From positions 310,001 through 374,000 of the forward strand of contig NZ_JAUSUA010000001.1 of the NCBI RefSeq assembly GCF_030813245.1: a DNA stretch of 64,000 bases. The letters run 5' to 3'. Each line of letters begins with the position of its first letter. Positions within the stretch are counted from its first letter, which is position 1. The notes beneath the pieces are model-generated. The model was not told the origin of the DNA, did not search any database, and was given only the letters and a program-made list of their open reading frames with translations. The DNA comes from Alkalicoccobacillus murimartini (lineage in GTDB: Bacteria > Bacillota > Bacilli > Bacillales > Bacillaceae_D). The position numbers were made by a program, and so were the translations under genes. Of the stretch, positions 19,117 to 27,562 are shown piece by piece.

Positions 19117-19809
19117 ATGCTACAACGATTTGTCTATGCAAGCTTAATTGCATTTGCTATGCTAACAGGCTTTTTTGCCTACAACACATACAGTTTAAAT
19201 CAGATAGTTCAGGAAAAAGATCAAGAGCTATTTCATCTCACTAGAGAAAAGGATGAAATGGAACTTCAAACAAACACAAAACTATCTGGATCGACGGAAC
19301 CCAGTTATACGAATTGGATACAGTCAAGTGAACTGGCGGATCAGTTATATAAAGAGAGTGAAGGTCGTTTTGAAAAGGAGTGGGGTCTTTTTCTAGGAGA
19401 GCTCACACAGGAGAAAGGTATGGATCCATACATTGTTTATGAATTATTAAAGGTAGAAACAGGTGGAAGCTTTGATCCGAATGTGGAAGGGCCTAAAACA
19501 AGGTTTGGCGTCGCATATGGAATGGCTCAATTTATGACGAATACAGCGCCCTGGATTGCGGACAGAGCAAATCTTGAATATAAAAAAGAGTTGTTGTTTG
19601 AGCCTCTGTATTCAATCCAGTTATCTGTGGAATATTTAGATTACCTTTATGAAGAATACGAAGACTGGGACTATGCTTTAACGGCTTACAACCGAGGGAT
19701 GACTGGTCTGAAAAATTATGTCGAGAAGAATGGTCATGCTCGAAGTGACTATGCTGTAACGATACAGCAAGGTGTTATGCACCACGAAAGCATTGCTTTT
19801 AATAATTAA
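19117..19809 (+). CDS. Lytic transglycosylase with SLT domain
   Basis: A 230-residue membrane-anchored peptidoglycan lytic transglycosylase. Residues 5-25 form a signal-anchor helix and residues 30-55 look coiled-coil. The SLT (GH23) domain follows, with the catalytic E114 in LLKVETGG, the AYGMAQFM motif, and YALTAYNRG near the end. The enzyme cleaves between MurNAc and GlcNAc, leaving 1,6-anhydro ends. Start ATG 19117 lies just after GAGGAG in the preceding small frame, suggesting coupling with it. The kinase-ORF-transglycosylase segment interrupts the B. subtilis yqfT-yqfU order. Confidence 0.88.
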   Translation: MLQRFVYASLIAFAMLTGFFAYNTYSLNQIVQEKDQELFHLTREKDEMELQTNTKLSGSTEPSYTNWIQSSELADQLYKESEGRFEKEWGLFLGELTQEKGMDPYIVYELLKVETGGSFDPNVEGPKTRFGVAYGMAQFMTNTAPWIADRANLEYKKELLFEPLYSIQLSVEYLDYLYEEYEDWDYALTAYNRGMTGLKNYVEKNGHARSDYAVTIQQGVMHHESIAFNN

Positions 19810-19828
19810 GTAAGAGATCTCATCGAAG

Positions 19829-19870
19829 AACCCATCCACTTGCACAAGCATGTGAATGGGTGTTTTTTGT
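19829..19870 (+). terminator. Terminator after transglycosylase
   Basis: Stem AACCCATCCACTTGC / GCATGTGAATGGGTG with a short loop and a run of six T residues, 20 bp after the stop. Confidence 0.75.
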
Positions 19871-19888
19871 TTATATCGGCCTCATGGG

Positions 19889-19951
19889 TGGACAGAATGA
19901 TAAAAAGCTTTATAATAGGGAAGGTCAAATAAATCGGAATCATTCTTACTC
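19889..19951 (+). promoter_or_regulatory. znuCB promoter with candidate Zur operator
   Basis: The -35 TGGACA (19889-19894) and the consensus -10 TATAAT (19911-19916) are 16 bp apart. Immediately downstream, AAATCGGAATCATTCTTACT (19931-19950) matches the left half of the Bacillus Zur consensus (AAATCGTAATNATTACGATTT) at nine of ten positions and part of the right half. Its place at the transcription start suits repression by zinc-loaded Zur. The right half is degenerate, so this is a candidate only. Confidence 0.55.
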
Positions 19952-19985
19952 GGGTCATATGTTTATAAAAAAGGAGAGGGCGTCC

Positions 19986-20756
19986 ATGGCAAATCAGACG
20001 ATCCTAGCAGAGCTAAAGAACGTACATTTTCATTATGAAAACCGTCATGTCTTGGAGGATGTATCCCTTCAATTAGAAAAAGGTTCATTTTTAGGATTGG
20101 TTGGACCAAATGGTTCAGGCAAATCAACCTTAATACGACTATTATTAGGACTGCTCCAGCCTGATAAAGGACATATTGAATTGTTTGGAGAACGTGTATC
20201 TGCGTTTAGTATGTGGGACAAAATTGGGTTTGTCTCTCAAAAAGCGAGTAGTTTTAATTCTGGATTTCCAGCCACCGTTTATGAAGTAGTATCGATGGGG
20301 CTGTATGGAAAAGTAGGTCTGTTTCGCTTTCTATCAAAAAAAGATAAGAATAAAGTACATGAAGCGATCGCTCAAGTAGGAATGCAGGATTATACACAGG
20401 AAAACATAGGAGAATTATCTGGTGGTCAGCAGCAACGAGTATTCATCGCTCGGGCATTAGTAAGCGAACCAGAACTACTCATTCTTGATGAACCAACTGT
20501 TGGTGTAGATGTTTCAAGTGTTAAAACCTTTTATGAACTATTAAGAACGTTAAACAGAGAGAATGGTCTCAGTCTTTTACTTATTACTCATGATACTGGC
20601 ATCATGACAAAATATGTATCAAAGGTTGCTTGTTTAAATAAAACGATCCATTTTCATATGCCACATGATTTTGAAAAAAATCAAGATATGCTACATGTTT
20701 ATCGAAATGAAGATAATGAAGGTCGTACAATCGATAAAGAGGAAGTGCACGTATGA
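19986..20756 (+). CDS. znuC: Zinc ABC transporter ATP-binding protein
   Basis: The ATPase of a high-affinity zinc (cluster 9) ABC importer. In the 256-residue product, Walker A is GPNGSGKST (from G40), the signature is LSGGQQQR, Walker B is LLILDEPTVGVD, and the switch histidine is in LLITHD. ATG 19986 has AAAGGAGAG upstream; the longer frame overlaps the promoter and operator. It overlaps znuB by 4 bp (ATGA), and zur follows, which supports zinc rather than manganese as substrate. The metal-binding lipoprotein gene (znuA/adcA) is not in the window. Confidence 0.9.
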   Translation: MANQTILAELKNVHFHYENRHVLEDVSLQLEKGSFLGLVGPNGSGKSTLIRLLLGLLQPDKGHIELFGERVSAFSMWDKIGFVSQKASSFNSGFPATVYEVVSMGLYGKVGLFRFLSKKDKNKVHEAIAQVGMQDYTQENIGELSGGQQQRVFIARALVSEPELLILDEPTVGVDVSSVKTFYELLRTLNRENGLSLLLITHDTGIMTKYVSKVACLNKTIHFHMPHDFEKNQDMLHVYRNEDNEGRTIDKEEVHV

Positions 20757-21631
20757 TTGAGACGTTTTTGAGATTTGATTTTCTTCAATATGCCTTATAT
20801 ACTGGCATGATGATTGGGCTATTAGCCCCGCTACTTGGTGTGTTTTTGGTTGTTAGAAGAATGTCTTTAATTGCAGATGCCTTATCACACATCACCTTAT
20901 CAGGCATTGCACTTAGTTTGTTATTGGGGAAATATGTGACGTTATTTGCAGGGTTAAATCCATTATATTTAGGAATGGTCTTCTCAGTAGGAGGATCGTT
21001 ATTAATTGAACAATTAAGACGTGTCTATACATTTTACAAAGAAATTGCTATTCCAATTATTATGTCCGCAGGTATTGGCCTTGGTGTTATCTTTATTTCA
21101 TTAGCAAATGGATTTAATAATGACCTATTTAATTATTTATTTGGAAGTGTGATAGCCGTTTCTCAATCTGACTTTATGACCATTGGTATCATTACAATCT
21201 TAGTAATTGTTGTGCTTATTTTCTTTTACAAAGAATTATTTTTCTTGTCATTTGATGAAGAACAAGCTGTTATATCGGGTGTGAATCGCAAATTAGTGAA
21301 CATGGTTTTTGTAGTACTGGTTGCACTGGTCATTGCAGCTTCTATGAGGGTGGTCGGAATTCTTCTAGTATCATCATTAATGACATTACCTGTAGCAAGT
21401 GCCATGCGCTTTGCAAAAGGGTTTAAACAGTTATTTTTCTATTCCGTTTTATTTGGGGAAACGGCCGTTATCGGTGGTTTAATTGCGGCTTTCCAATTAG
21501 ACTTAGCGCCTGGTGGAACAATCGTGATGATTTCTGTTATTCTTTTGCTTCTTTCGATTCTATTTGGACGAAACAAAAAAACGAGGTGGTTTAAGAAACA
21601 ACCTCCAACATCTTCAGTTGAGCAATTGTAG
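20753..21631 (+). CDS. znuB: Zinc ABC transporter permease
   Basis: A 292-residue ABC-3 family permease with about eight transmembrane helices. Typical motifs are LGVFLVVRRMSLIADALSH.TLSGIA near the N-terminus (the coupling region), SAGIGLGVIFISL, and MRVVGILLVSSLMTLPVASA near the C-terminus. It pairs with the preceding ATPase through a 4-bp overlap. Nothing in the sequence alone separates zinc from manganese; the neighbouring zur gene and the candidate Zur operator favour zinc. Confidence 0.9.
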   Translation: MIETFLRFDFLQYALYTGMMIGLLAPLLGVFLVVRRMSLIADALSHITLSGIALSLLLGKYVTLFAGLNPLYLGMVFSVGGSLLIEQLRRVYTFYKEIAIPIIMSAGIGLGVIFISLANGFNNDLFNYLFGSVIAVSQSDFMTIGIITILVIVVLIFFYKELFFLSFDEEQAVISGVNRKLVNMVFVVLVALVIAASMRVVGILLVSSLMTLPVASAMRFAKGFKQLFFYSVLFGETAVIGGLIAAFQLDLAPGGTIVMISVILLLLSILFGRNKKTRWFKKQPPTSSVEQL

Positions 21632-21660
21632 ATGACGCATGTAGTCAATTCCACTATAAT
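21632..21660 (+). promoter_or_regulatory. Candidate zur promoter
   Basis: ATGACG (-35-like, 21632-21637) and TATAAT (21655-21660) are 17 bp apart in the 68-bp gap between znuB and zur. It would give zur a promoter of its own besides read-through from znuCB. Confidence 0.45.
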
Positions 21661-21699
21661 AAAGGAATAACCTATGCATAAGGGAAGGGTGTTCAGCAG

Positions 21700-22122
21700 A
21701 TGAAGGTATCTGATGCGTTAGAGCGCTTAAAAAACCGCGGCTATAAATATACAGGCAAACGAGAAAAAATGATTCAATTGTTTGCGGATGAAGATAGATA
21801 TATACCAGCAAAAGAAGTACTAGAACATATGCAAAAGGATTATCCAGGTCTGAGTTTTGATACAATCTATCGAAATCTTTCTTTGTTTCAGGAACTGGAT
21901 ATTCTTGAAGAAACCGAACTTGAAGGGGAGAAGCGATTCCGCATTACATGCCAAACGAACTCCCACCACCATCATCTTATTTGTTTAGCGTGTGGTCGGA
22001 CAGAGCATTTCCATACATGTCCAGTAAGTGAAGAAACGATTGCGGCTCAATTTCCTGCTTTTCAGGTAGAAGGCCACAAATTCGAAGTGTATGGAACATG
22101 TGCAACATGTATTAAAAATTGA
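21700..22122 (+). CDS. zur: Fur-family zinc uptake regulator Zur
   Basis: A 140-residue Fur-type repressor that closes zinc-uptake promoters when zinc is plentiful. The N-terminal winged helix (RGYKYTGKREKMIQLF, SFDTIYRNLSLFQ) is followed by the dimerisation domain with the metal-site motif HHHHLICLACG. The structural zinc cysteines are C95-x2-C98 and C134-x2-C137. The identity of Zur over Fur or PerR rests on the genomic place (yqfV position) and on the znuCB partners. Confidence 0.93.
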   Translation: MKVSDALERLKNRGYKYTGKREKMIQLFADEDRYIPAKEVLEHMQKDYPGLSFDTIYRNLSLFQELDILEETELEGEKRFRITCQTNSHHHHLICLACGRTEHFHTCPVSEETIAAQFPAFQVEGHKFEVYGTCATCIKN

Positions 22123-22127
22123 TGAGA

Positions 22128-22161
22128 TAAAAAGCGTGAGCCCAAGGCTCACGCTTTTTTC
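22128..22161. terminator. Bidirectional terminator, zur and converging small gene
   Basis: A perfect stem AAAAGCGTGAGCC / GGCTCACGCTTTT with a 3-base loop. It ends zur on the plus strand. The last codons and stop of the converging small gene lie inside the stem. Confidence 0.85.
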
Positions 22162-22307
22162 ATTGCACGTCTTTCAGCATATTCAAGGCACTTTTCACAA
22201 ACTTTTACCTGCTTGCCCGTATCAGAAATGTATGTTCGCATGTATGGTGTTTTCTTCTGACAGAATATACAGCTTCTTTTTTGAAACAATGATTTCCAAT
22301 TAATCAT
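22149..22307 (-). CDS. Small zinc-ribbon-like protein
   Basis: A 52-residue protein (from MINWKSLF) with a Cys4 pattern, C-x2-C (SCIFCQKKTPYMRTYI) and C-x2-C (VCEKCLEYAERR), that probably binds one zinc ion. The start ATG overlaps the end of yqfW, so translation is likely coupled; two further in-frame ATGs lie 6 and 9 bases upstream. I do not recognise a named family. Its place beside zur and its zinc-ribbon character are suggestive but no more. Confidence 0.6.
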   Translation of the reverse strand: MINWKSLFQKRSCIFCQKKTPYMRTYISDTGKQVKVCEKCLEYAERRAMKKA

Positions 22308-22890
22308 TTGCATCATGCTCAAACTGCTTAGTCCAATCGAGGACCCACTGTTCCGCTTCAAGCCAATTCTTCACCCGAATTACTCCATCTGGATCTTCTC
22401 CTTGATTATAAGGTGTATCGAGTAAAATAACAGGAATCGAACACGCTGTAGCAATCTCTACGGCATTGTCATGTTTATCCTCGAAGAACAAATCAATACG
22501 ATGTGTATTCACAGCTTCGATTTTATCATGCTGTCCGAGAAGCTCTATATGGTGGTAAGGTAGTTTGTTTAATTCAAACCAATCTTGTGTGACTGATTCG
22601 AGATAAGAACCCCGTGCAGTCACGTAATAAAGCTCATATTGATCCTGCCACTTCTCTAGGATTGATTTGACGTGTGAGGCGAGTTCTACTTTCGCATAGA
22701 TCTCGGATTCATGATCTTTCATCCATTGTCCGAACTCCTCACGGCTAATGCCAAGAATACCAGTCAAATCAAACGAAGTGAGATCCTCTAGAACTAACTC
22801 TTTGTTAAATGATTTGTTTAATGCAGGCACAAAGGCAGCGGGATCGGTAACTGTACCGTCTATATCTAAACCCAATCGTAGTTTCTTCAT
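22300..22890 (-). CDS. yqfW: YqfW-like HAD-superfamily nucleotidase
   Basis: A 196-residue haloacid-dehalogenase-fold protein of the 5' nucleotidase, deoxy (NT5C) type. The nucleophile motif is GLDIDGTVTD near the N-terminus, motif II is YYVTARG, and motif III/IV is IDLFFEDKHDNA. The substrate is unknown; family members dephosphorylate nucleotides. I use the ATG at 22890 because GGAGGG lies about 9 bases upstream; an ATG at 22899 is too close to that site. It overlaps the small zinc-ribbon gene downstream. Confidence 0.85.
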   Translation of the reverse strand: MKKLRLGLDIDGTVTDPAAFVPALNKSFNKELVLEDLTSFDLTGILGISREEFGQWMKDHESEIYAKVELASHVKSILEKWQDQYELYYVTARGSYLESVTQDWFELNKLPYHHIELLGQHDKIEAVNTHRIDLFFEDKHDNAVEIATACSIPVILLDTPYNQGEDPDGVIRVKNWLEAEQWVLDWTKQFEHDAND

Positions 22891-23040
22891 TATGCACATC
22901 CCTCCGGACACTATTGTATCATTTCACTCATTGCCGTTAACAGGATCAACTGTTGGACTTCCAACATTAGGATCAGTGAATTCAAGTGATCTGGTTACAC
23001 TATAAAAGCTCCCTGCATTAGAAAGTGAGGAGGAACCACT

Positions 23041-23469
23041 ATGTCGTTAGATAAAGATCCAAATCAAGTACCAGTGAGATTGGTCGATCCTGAAGATCCG
23101 ACTTATACAAATTTGGATCCAGAAGTCTACCAGGATGGATTCGATAAGGAAGGCGAACCGGATGGGGTTTCTAATTTTAGAGAAGAAACTGCAGCTGAAT
23201 TTCCAGCACCGCAAGCGCCAACTCAAGAGAAGAGAGACGCAGATCAAGATGAATCTGTCGGAAGTCTAATGAATGGAAGAGCATTAGGAACGTTTTCCAT
23301 TACGTTAGCAATTCTTTCCTTGTTTTTTCTTCCGCTACTTCTAGGATCAGCAGGTATCATTGTTGGTTTTATTGCTCAAAGAGGCGATTCAAAAGTGATG
23401 GGTCGATGGGCGATAGGGATAGGGGTAGTGTCAATAATAACTTCATTGTTTTTCTCAACTATCATTTAA
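23041..23469 (+). CDS. yqfX: YqfX-like small membrane protein
   Basis: A 142-residue protein with a long acidic, Pro-rich N-terminal region (residues 1-75) and two closely spaced C-terminal transmembrane helices with a DUF4190-like pattern (LGTFSITLAILSLF, SAGIIVGFIAQR, RWAIGIGVVSII). It occupies the yqfX position between yqfW and ispG. AGTGAGGAGG precedes the ATG. Function unknown. Confidence 0.75.
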   Translation: MSLDKDPNQVPVRLVDPEDPTYTNLDPEVYQDGFDKEGEPDGVSNFREETAAEFPAPQAPTQEKRDADQDESVGSLMNGRALGTFSITLAILSLFFLPLLLGSAGIIVGFIAQRGDSKVMGRWAIGIGVVSIITSLFFSTII

Positions 23470-23503
23470 CGGTAAAACGTGAGTGTAGGGAGCCAGTAAG
23501 CAA

Positions 23504-23545
23504 AAAAATCCCGCTGTCTGATAGTCAGTACAGCGGGGTTTTCCT
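23504..23545. terminator. Bidirectional terminator, yqfX and ispG
   Basis: Stem CCCGCTGT / ACAGCGGG with a 12-base loop, preceded by an A run and followed by TTTT. The T run on the minus strand is the stronger one and serves ispG. Confidence 0.75.
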
Positions 23546-24663
23546 TATTTAGAACTTTCTAATTCTGCAGCAGCGGCAGCTTGTTTTTTGTAATGTTCTT
23601 CGGCAATAATGTCGATTTCTTTTTTAAGTTCCTCGACCATCGTTTCTTCAGGAACCTTACGGACAATTTCACCATGACGGAAGAGTAAACCTTCTCCACG
23701 AGCACCAGCTATACCGATATCGGCTTCCCTGGCTTCTCCTGGCCCGTTAACGGCACAACCGAGAACAGCAACCTTGATAGGGGCTTTAATCGTGGCAATA
23801 TACTCCTCAACCTCATTGGCGATACTAATTAAGTCAATCTCAATTCGTCCACACGTTGGACAAGAAATTAATGTAGCTGCATTTGCAGCTAAACCAAATG
23901 ACTTTAATAGTTCACGAGCTACTTTCACTTCTTCTACTGGATCAGCACTTAATGAAATACGTAAAGTATTTCCGATACCCATATTAAGGATAGCACCTAG
24001 TCCGGCAGCACTTTTAACGGTTCCAGCAAATAGAGTTCCAGACTCTGTAATACCTAAATGAAGGGGATAATCAAAAGCTTTTGATGCTTTTTCGTAAGCT
24101 TCAATCGCTAAATGAACATCCGATGCTTTCATCGATACGATAATATCGTGAAAATCAAGGTCCTCAAGAATTTTGATGTGGTGCAACGCGCTCTCCACCA
24201 TACCATCAGCTGTAGGATATCCATATTTCTCTACGATTTTGCGTTCAAGTGAACCAGCATTAACACCAATTCGAATCGGTATGCCTTTTGCTTTAGCGGC
24301 TTTAACTACTGCCTCCACTTTCTCACGGCGTCCAATGTTACCCGGGTTAATCCGGATCTTGTCTGCTCCACCTTCAATGGCTTTTAGTGCCAGCTTGTAA
24401 TCAAAATGAATATCAACAACCAAAGGAATGGAGATCTGAGCTTTAATATCTTTAATCGCTTCGGCTGCTTTCATATCTGGGCAAGCCACTCGGACAATTT
24501 GACATCCTGCTTCCGCCAGTCGATTAATCTCAGCTACCGTTGCTTCGACATCATGAGTTTTTGTTGTTGTCATACTTTGAATGACGACTTCATCATTGCC
24601 GCCAATCGTCAAATTGCCGACCTTAACTGGGCGGGTCTTCGTACGATGTGTAAGTTCGGTCAT
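23545..24663 (-). CDS. ispG: Flavodoxin-dependent HMBPP synthase
   Basis: IspG converts 2-C-methyl-erythritol 2,4-cyclodiphosphate to HMBPP, the substrate of IspH. The 372-residue bacterial-type enzyme has the TIM-barrel start ([22 protein letters not shown]) and the C-terminal [4Fe-4S] domain with cluster cysteines in ISCPTCGR and [20 protein letters not shown] is well placed ahead of ATG 24663. The alanine-rich tail ([12 protein letters not shown]) is an ordinary variation. Both last steps of the MEP pathway are thus in this window, 10 kb apart. Confidence 0.96.
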   Translation of the reverse strand: MTELTHRTKTRPVKVGNLTIGGNDEVVIQSMTTTKTHDVEATVAEINRLAEAGCQIVRVACPDMKAAEAIKDIKAQISIPLVVDIHFDYKLALKAIEGGADKIRINPGNIGRREKVEAVVKAAKAKGIPIRIGVNAGSLERKIVEKYGYPTADGMVESALHHIKILEDLDFHDIIVSMKASDVHLAIEAYEKASKAFDYPLHLGITESGTLFAGTVKSAAGLGAILNMGIGNTLRISLSADPVEEVKVARELLKSFGLAANAATLISCPTCGRIEIDLISIANEVEEYIATIKAPIKVAVLGCAVNGPGEAREADIGIAGARGEGLLFRHGEIVRKVPEETMVEELKKEIDIIAEEHYKKQAAAAAELESSK

Positions 24664-24769
24664 TGACCAATCGCTCCTTTATTCAACAAGTAACATTCAC
24701 TAGTTGGTTAGTCTCTTAAAGAGATACGACTTCATTTTATCAATGACCTGTTCGATTTGGCAAGGAAAT

Positions 24770-25126
24770 TCACTCTTTCTCATAAATCGGAAACAAATAC
24801 GTCTTACCAATTTGAATGGCGTCTGGTTCAAGTGCGTGATTCAATGCTTTAAAATCGTCAATGATTTGTTGAATACTGGCCGTTACGGGACCTTGATGCA
24901 AATGTTCTACAACGGACAAAACCGTATGTCCTGGTTCCACGATAACTTCTTGTGAGGACATTGTTGACATCATTTGATCTTCTTTAATCGGCTGCCGCTG
25001 ATTAGCAGATTGATTCAGCTGTGTTGGCTTTATTGCTGACTGATCAGGCAAAGAACCAGATTTTAGATCAGCCACAATGCCAGCAACTAAAATCAGCAAG
25101 CCAATACATATAAATAAACGCTTCAC
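24770..25126 (-). CDS. yqfZ: YqfZ-like membrane-anchored LysM-type protein
   Basis: A 118-residue protein with an N-terminal signal anchor (residues 3-21), a Gln/Ser-rich linker and a C-terminal LysM-like domain (VEPGHTVLSVVEHLHQ...IQIGKTYLFPIY), which suggests peptidoglycan binding outside the membrane. It starts with GTG, 7 bp after AAGGAGG. The place upstream of ispG matches yqfZ. Confidence 0.82.
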   Translation of the reverse strand: MKRLFICIGLLILVAGIVADLKSGSLPDQSAIKPTQLNQSANQRQPIKEDQMMSTMSSQEVIVEPGHTVLSVVEHLHQGPVTASIQQIIDDFKALNHALEPDAIQIGKTYLFPIYEKE

Positions 25127-25235
25127 AGCTTGTCCTCCTTAGGAAAAATACAGATAGTAAAAGTCTATGCAAGCAAAGCCTGTATTATGACAAATAAATA
25201 AGAAATCCTACTAAAAAAGTAGAGGAGCCATTTTA

Positions 25236-26429
25236 ATGAGTGGAACATATGTATCCAAAATAGGAATTGGAAGTTTTACAATGATTATGGTTGTCGGTAA
25301 CGGACTATTTATTCCAATGATGCCTGCGATTCAACAAGATTTACAGTTAACAGCTTCACAAACAAGCTTACTATTAAGTGTTTTCTCGTTTGCCGGTGCG
25401 ATTATGATTCCGCTGAGTAGTTGGCTCTCTAATGTATTTGGGCGGAGGAAAGTCATCATAAGTTGTTTAGTTATATTAACTCTAGGTTGTGTAACTTCTT
25501 CATTATCAGGTTTTACGAGTCATTCAAATGTAGCCTATATGACTATTTTGATCGGACGGATCTTACAAGGTGTAGGTGCGGGTTCGGCAGCGCCGCTTGG
25601 CTTTATTCTTGCTTCAGAGCTTTATAGAGGAACTGAACAAATGAAACTGTTTAGTCTGCTAGAAGTCATTAATGGCGTCACTAAGGCTGTCAGTCCTATT
25701 TTAGGCAGCTTACTAGTGGCGTATGCCTGGCAACTAGGTTTTGTGTGGTATTTGGCAATCGCCATCGTTGCACTAGTATCGGCCATTACGTTATTGCCCC
25801 AACAATCGCAGACTTTAAGTAACCATTCTACTCTTTCTCATGGAGGCTTACTTCATTATTGGAGATGGTTCGTTCCAGGATTAACCATCGGATTTGTCGT
25901 GATGTTTTTACTTTATGGACTCTTATTTGTGACAGCTTCTGATATACAACATACAGGGCAAAGAGGATTGTTCATTTCTTTGCCACTTGCTATTCTTGTA
26001 GTGGTGTCCTATCTTTATGGCAGAACCTCTAATCGGTCTTCAAAACAATTAAAAGAAACGATGATAGCAGGGATGAGTCTATTATTGGTGGCATCTTGTC
26101 TCGCATGTTTTGGTTATCTAGGGTTCATGTATACAGTACTTTCTACTTGTGTAGTTGGGGGAGCAGCAGGTATTTTGCTACCGGCTTCTTCAAGTTCTTT
26201 AGCTCAATTTTTACCTGAAGAACTTAGTGAGAGGGCATTGACGTGGCTAACAACAGTCCGTTTTTTAGGAGTCGCCAGTGGACCCGTTGTATTTTCAATT
26301 TGGATGAGCGAGTGGCAAAATCATGTCTTTTATTTAATTGGTTTAACAGGAATTTCGAGTCAGATACTTTTGATATGTTGGGGCAAATGGTTCAAAAAAA
26401 TCCAGTTTGAGGAATCGAATGAATTTTAA
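25236..26429 (+). CDS. MFS transporter, drug-exporter type
   Basis: A 397-residue major facilitator with about twelve hydrophobic segments. The loop 2-3 motif is LSNVFGRRKVII, and motif C-like GAGSAAPLGFILASEL follows in helix 5, as in H+-driven drug exporters. The C-terminal half has a second Gly-rich stretch (GGAAGILLPASSSS). No substrate can be assigned. The start has AGAGGAG. It stands alone between yqfZ and the YpuA-like gene. Confidence 0.8.
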   Translation: MSGTYVSKIGIGSFTMIMVVGNGLFIPMMPAIQQDLQLTASQTSLLLSVFSFAGAIMIPLSSWLSNVFGRRKVIISCLVILTLGCVTSSLSGFTSHSNVAYMTILIGRILQGVGAGSAAPLGFILASELYRGTEQMKLFSLLEVINGVTKAVSPILGSLLVAYAWQLGFVWYLAIAIVALVSAITLLPQQSQTLSNHSTLSHGGLLHYWRWFVPGLTIGFVVMFLLYGLLFVTASDIQHTGQRGLFISLPLAILVVVSYLYGRTSNRSSKQLKETMIAGMSLLLVASCLACFGYLGFMYTVLSTCVVGGAAGILLPASSSSLAQFLPEELSERALTWLTTVRFLGVASGPVVFSIWMSEWQNHVFYLIGLTGISSQILLICWGKWFKKIQFEESNEF

Positions 26430-26555
26430 AATAGGTCAAAAGTCACTTTTCTTTTCCTCTGAAAAAAGGTTACCTAGTGAGAAGGGTATCGATATAAAGA
26501 GGATACCTCTTGCAGAATGACCTAATTCTGTAATAAAAAAGGGGACGATTATTAA

Positions 26556-27431
26556 ATGATGAAGAAATTACAAAAAAGTATGATTGGATTTATGATACTA
26601 TTGCTTTTTGTTCCGGCCGTTGCTCAAGCTGATGCCGTTCCGGGTGACGTGATTGTGACATTAGGTGCAGATTTATCTCCAGCTCAGAGAGAAGATCTCT
26701 TAGAGGAAATGGAAGTAGCTGAAGATGTTGAGACTCTTGAAGTAACAAATGAAGAAGAGCACATCTACTTAGGAGATTATATAAGTAGTACTAATATTGG
26801 AAACCGCGCTCTTTCCTCTTCTAAGATTACGATGACAAGTCCTGGAGAAGGAATTAATGTGACTAGCAACAATATTACGTGGGTTTCAGATAAGATGTAT
26901 GCTAATGCACTTGTTACAGCTGGTGTTGAAGATGCTGATGTCTATGTGACGGCTCCGTTTGATGTGTCGGGTACAGCTGGATTAACGGGCTTAATTAAAG
27001 CATATGAAGTGGCTGCTGGGATTGATATTCCAGAAGAACAAAAGCAAGTGGCTAACGAAGAAATGGTAAAAACAGCGGAACTTGCTGAATCAATTGGAAT
27101 TGATGAAGCAACCGAATTGATCAACCGGATCAAAGAAGAAATCGGGGATCAAAACATTGAATCGGAAGACGATTTAAGAGCATTAATTGAACGACTTGCG
27201 AACGAGCTTGGAATTACACTGACAGAAGAAGAATTAAACGGCTTAGTTTCACTTTTCATGCGAATGAAGGATTTAAATATTAACTGGGATCAAGTGCAAG
27301 ATCAAATTTCAAAGGTTCGCGATAATCTTGGGGAGTTTCTTGCAAAAGAAGAAACACAATCATTTTTAACTAGTTTCCTTGATTTCATCAATAAGATTAT
27401 TGATTCCATAAAAGGCTTTTTTAGTTCATAA
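26556..27431 (+). CDS. YpuA-like secreted DUF1002 protein
   Basis: A 291-residue exported protein with a signal peptide (positive n-region, hydrophobic core IGFMILLLFVPAV, cleavage probably after AQA at about 25). The DUF1002 body contains GDVIVTLGADLSP, a beta-rich part with ITMTSPGEGINV, and a long helical C-terminus. It resembles B. subtilis YpuA, a cell-wall-associated protein under envelope-stress control. A 6-bp inverted repeat CAGAAT/ATTCTG at 26513-26530 lies upstream. Function unknown. Confidence 0.82.
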   Translation: MMKKLQKSMIGFMILLLFVPAVAQADAVPGDVIVTLGADLSPAQREDLLEEMEVAEDVETLEVTNEEEHIYLGDYISSTNIGNRALSSSKITMTSPGEGINVTSNNITWVSDKMYANALVTAGVEDADVYVTAPFDVSGTAGLTGLIKAYEVAAGIDIPEEQKQVANEEMVKTAELAESIGIDEATELINRIKEEIGDQNIESEDDLRALIERLANELGITLTEEELNGLVSLFMRMKDLNINWDQVQDQISKVRDNLGEFLAKEETQSFLTSFLDFINKIIDSIKGFFSS

Positions 27432-27439
27432 TTCAACTA

Positions 27440-27463
27440 GAGAAGGGAGCGGTCTCCCTTCTC
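27440..27463 (+). terminator. Hairpin after YpuA-like gene
   Basis: A perfect 10-bp stem GAGAAGGGAG / CTCCCTTCTC with a 4-base loop 8 bp past the stop. No T run follows, so it may be a weak terminator or an mRNA end stabiliser. Confidence 0.45.
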
Positions 27464-27562
27464 ACAAAATGATGTAAGAATGAGAACGGTTTAATTTTAT
27501 AAAATGTTGAAACTTATTCTGTCATCATTCGTATACAAAGATAAAAAGGGGGAGATGGCCAA

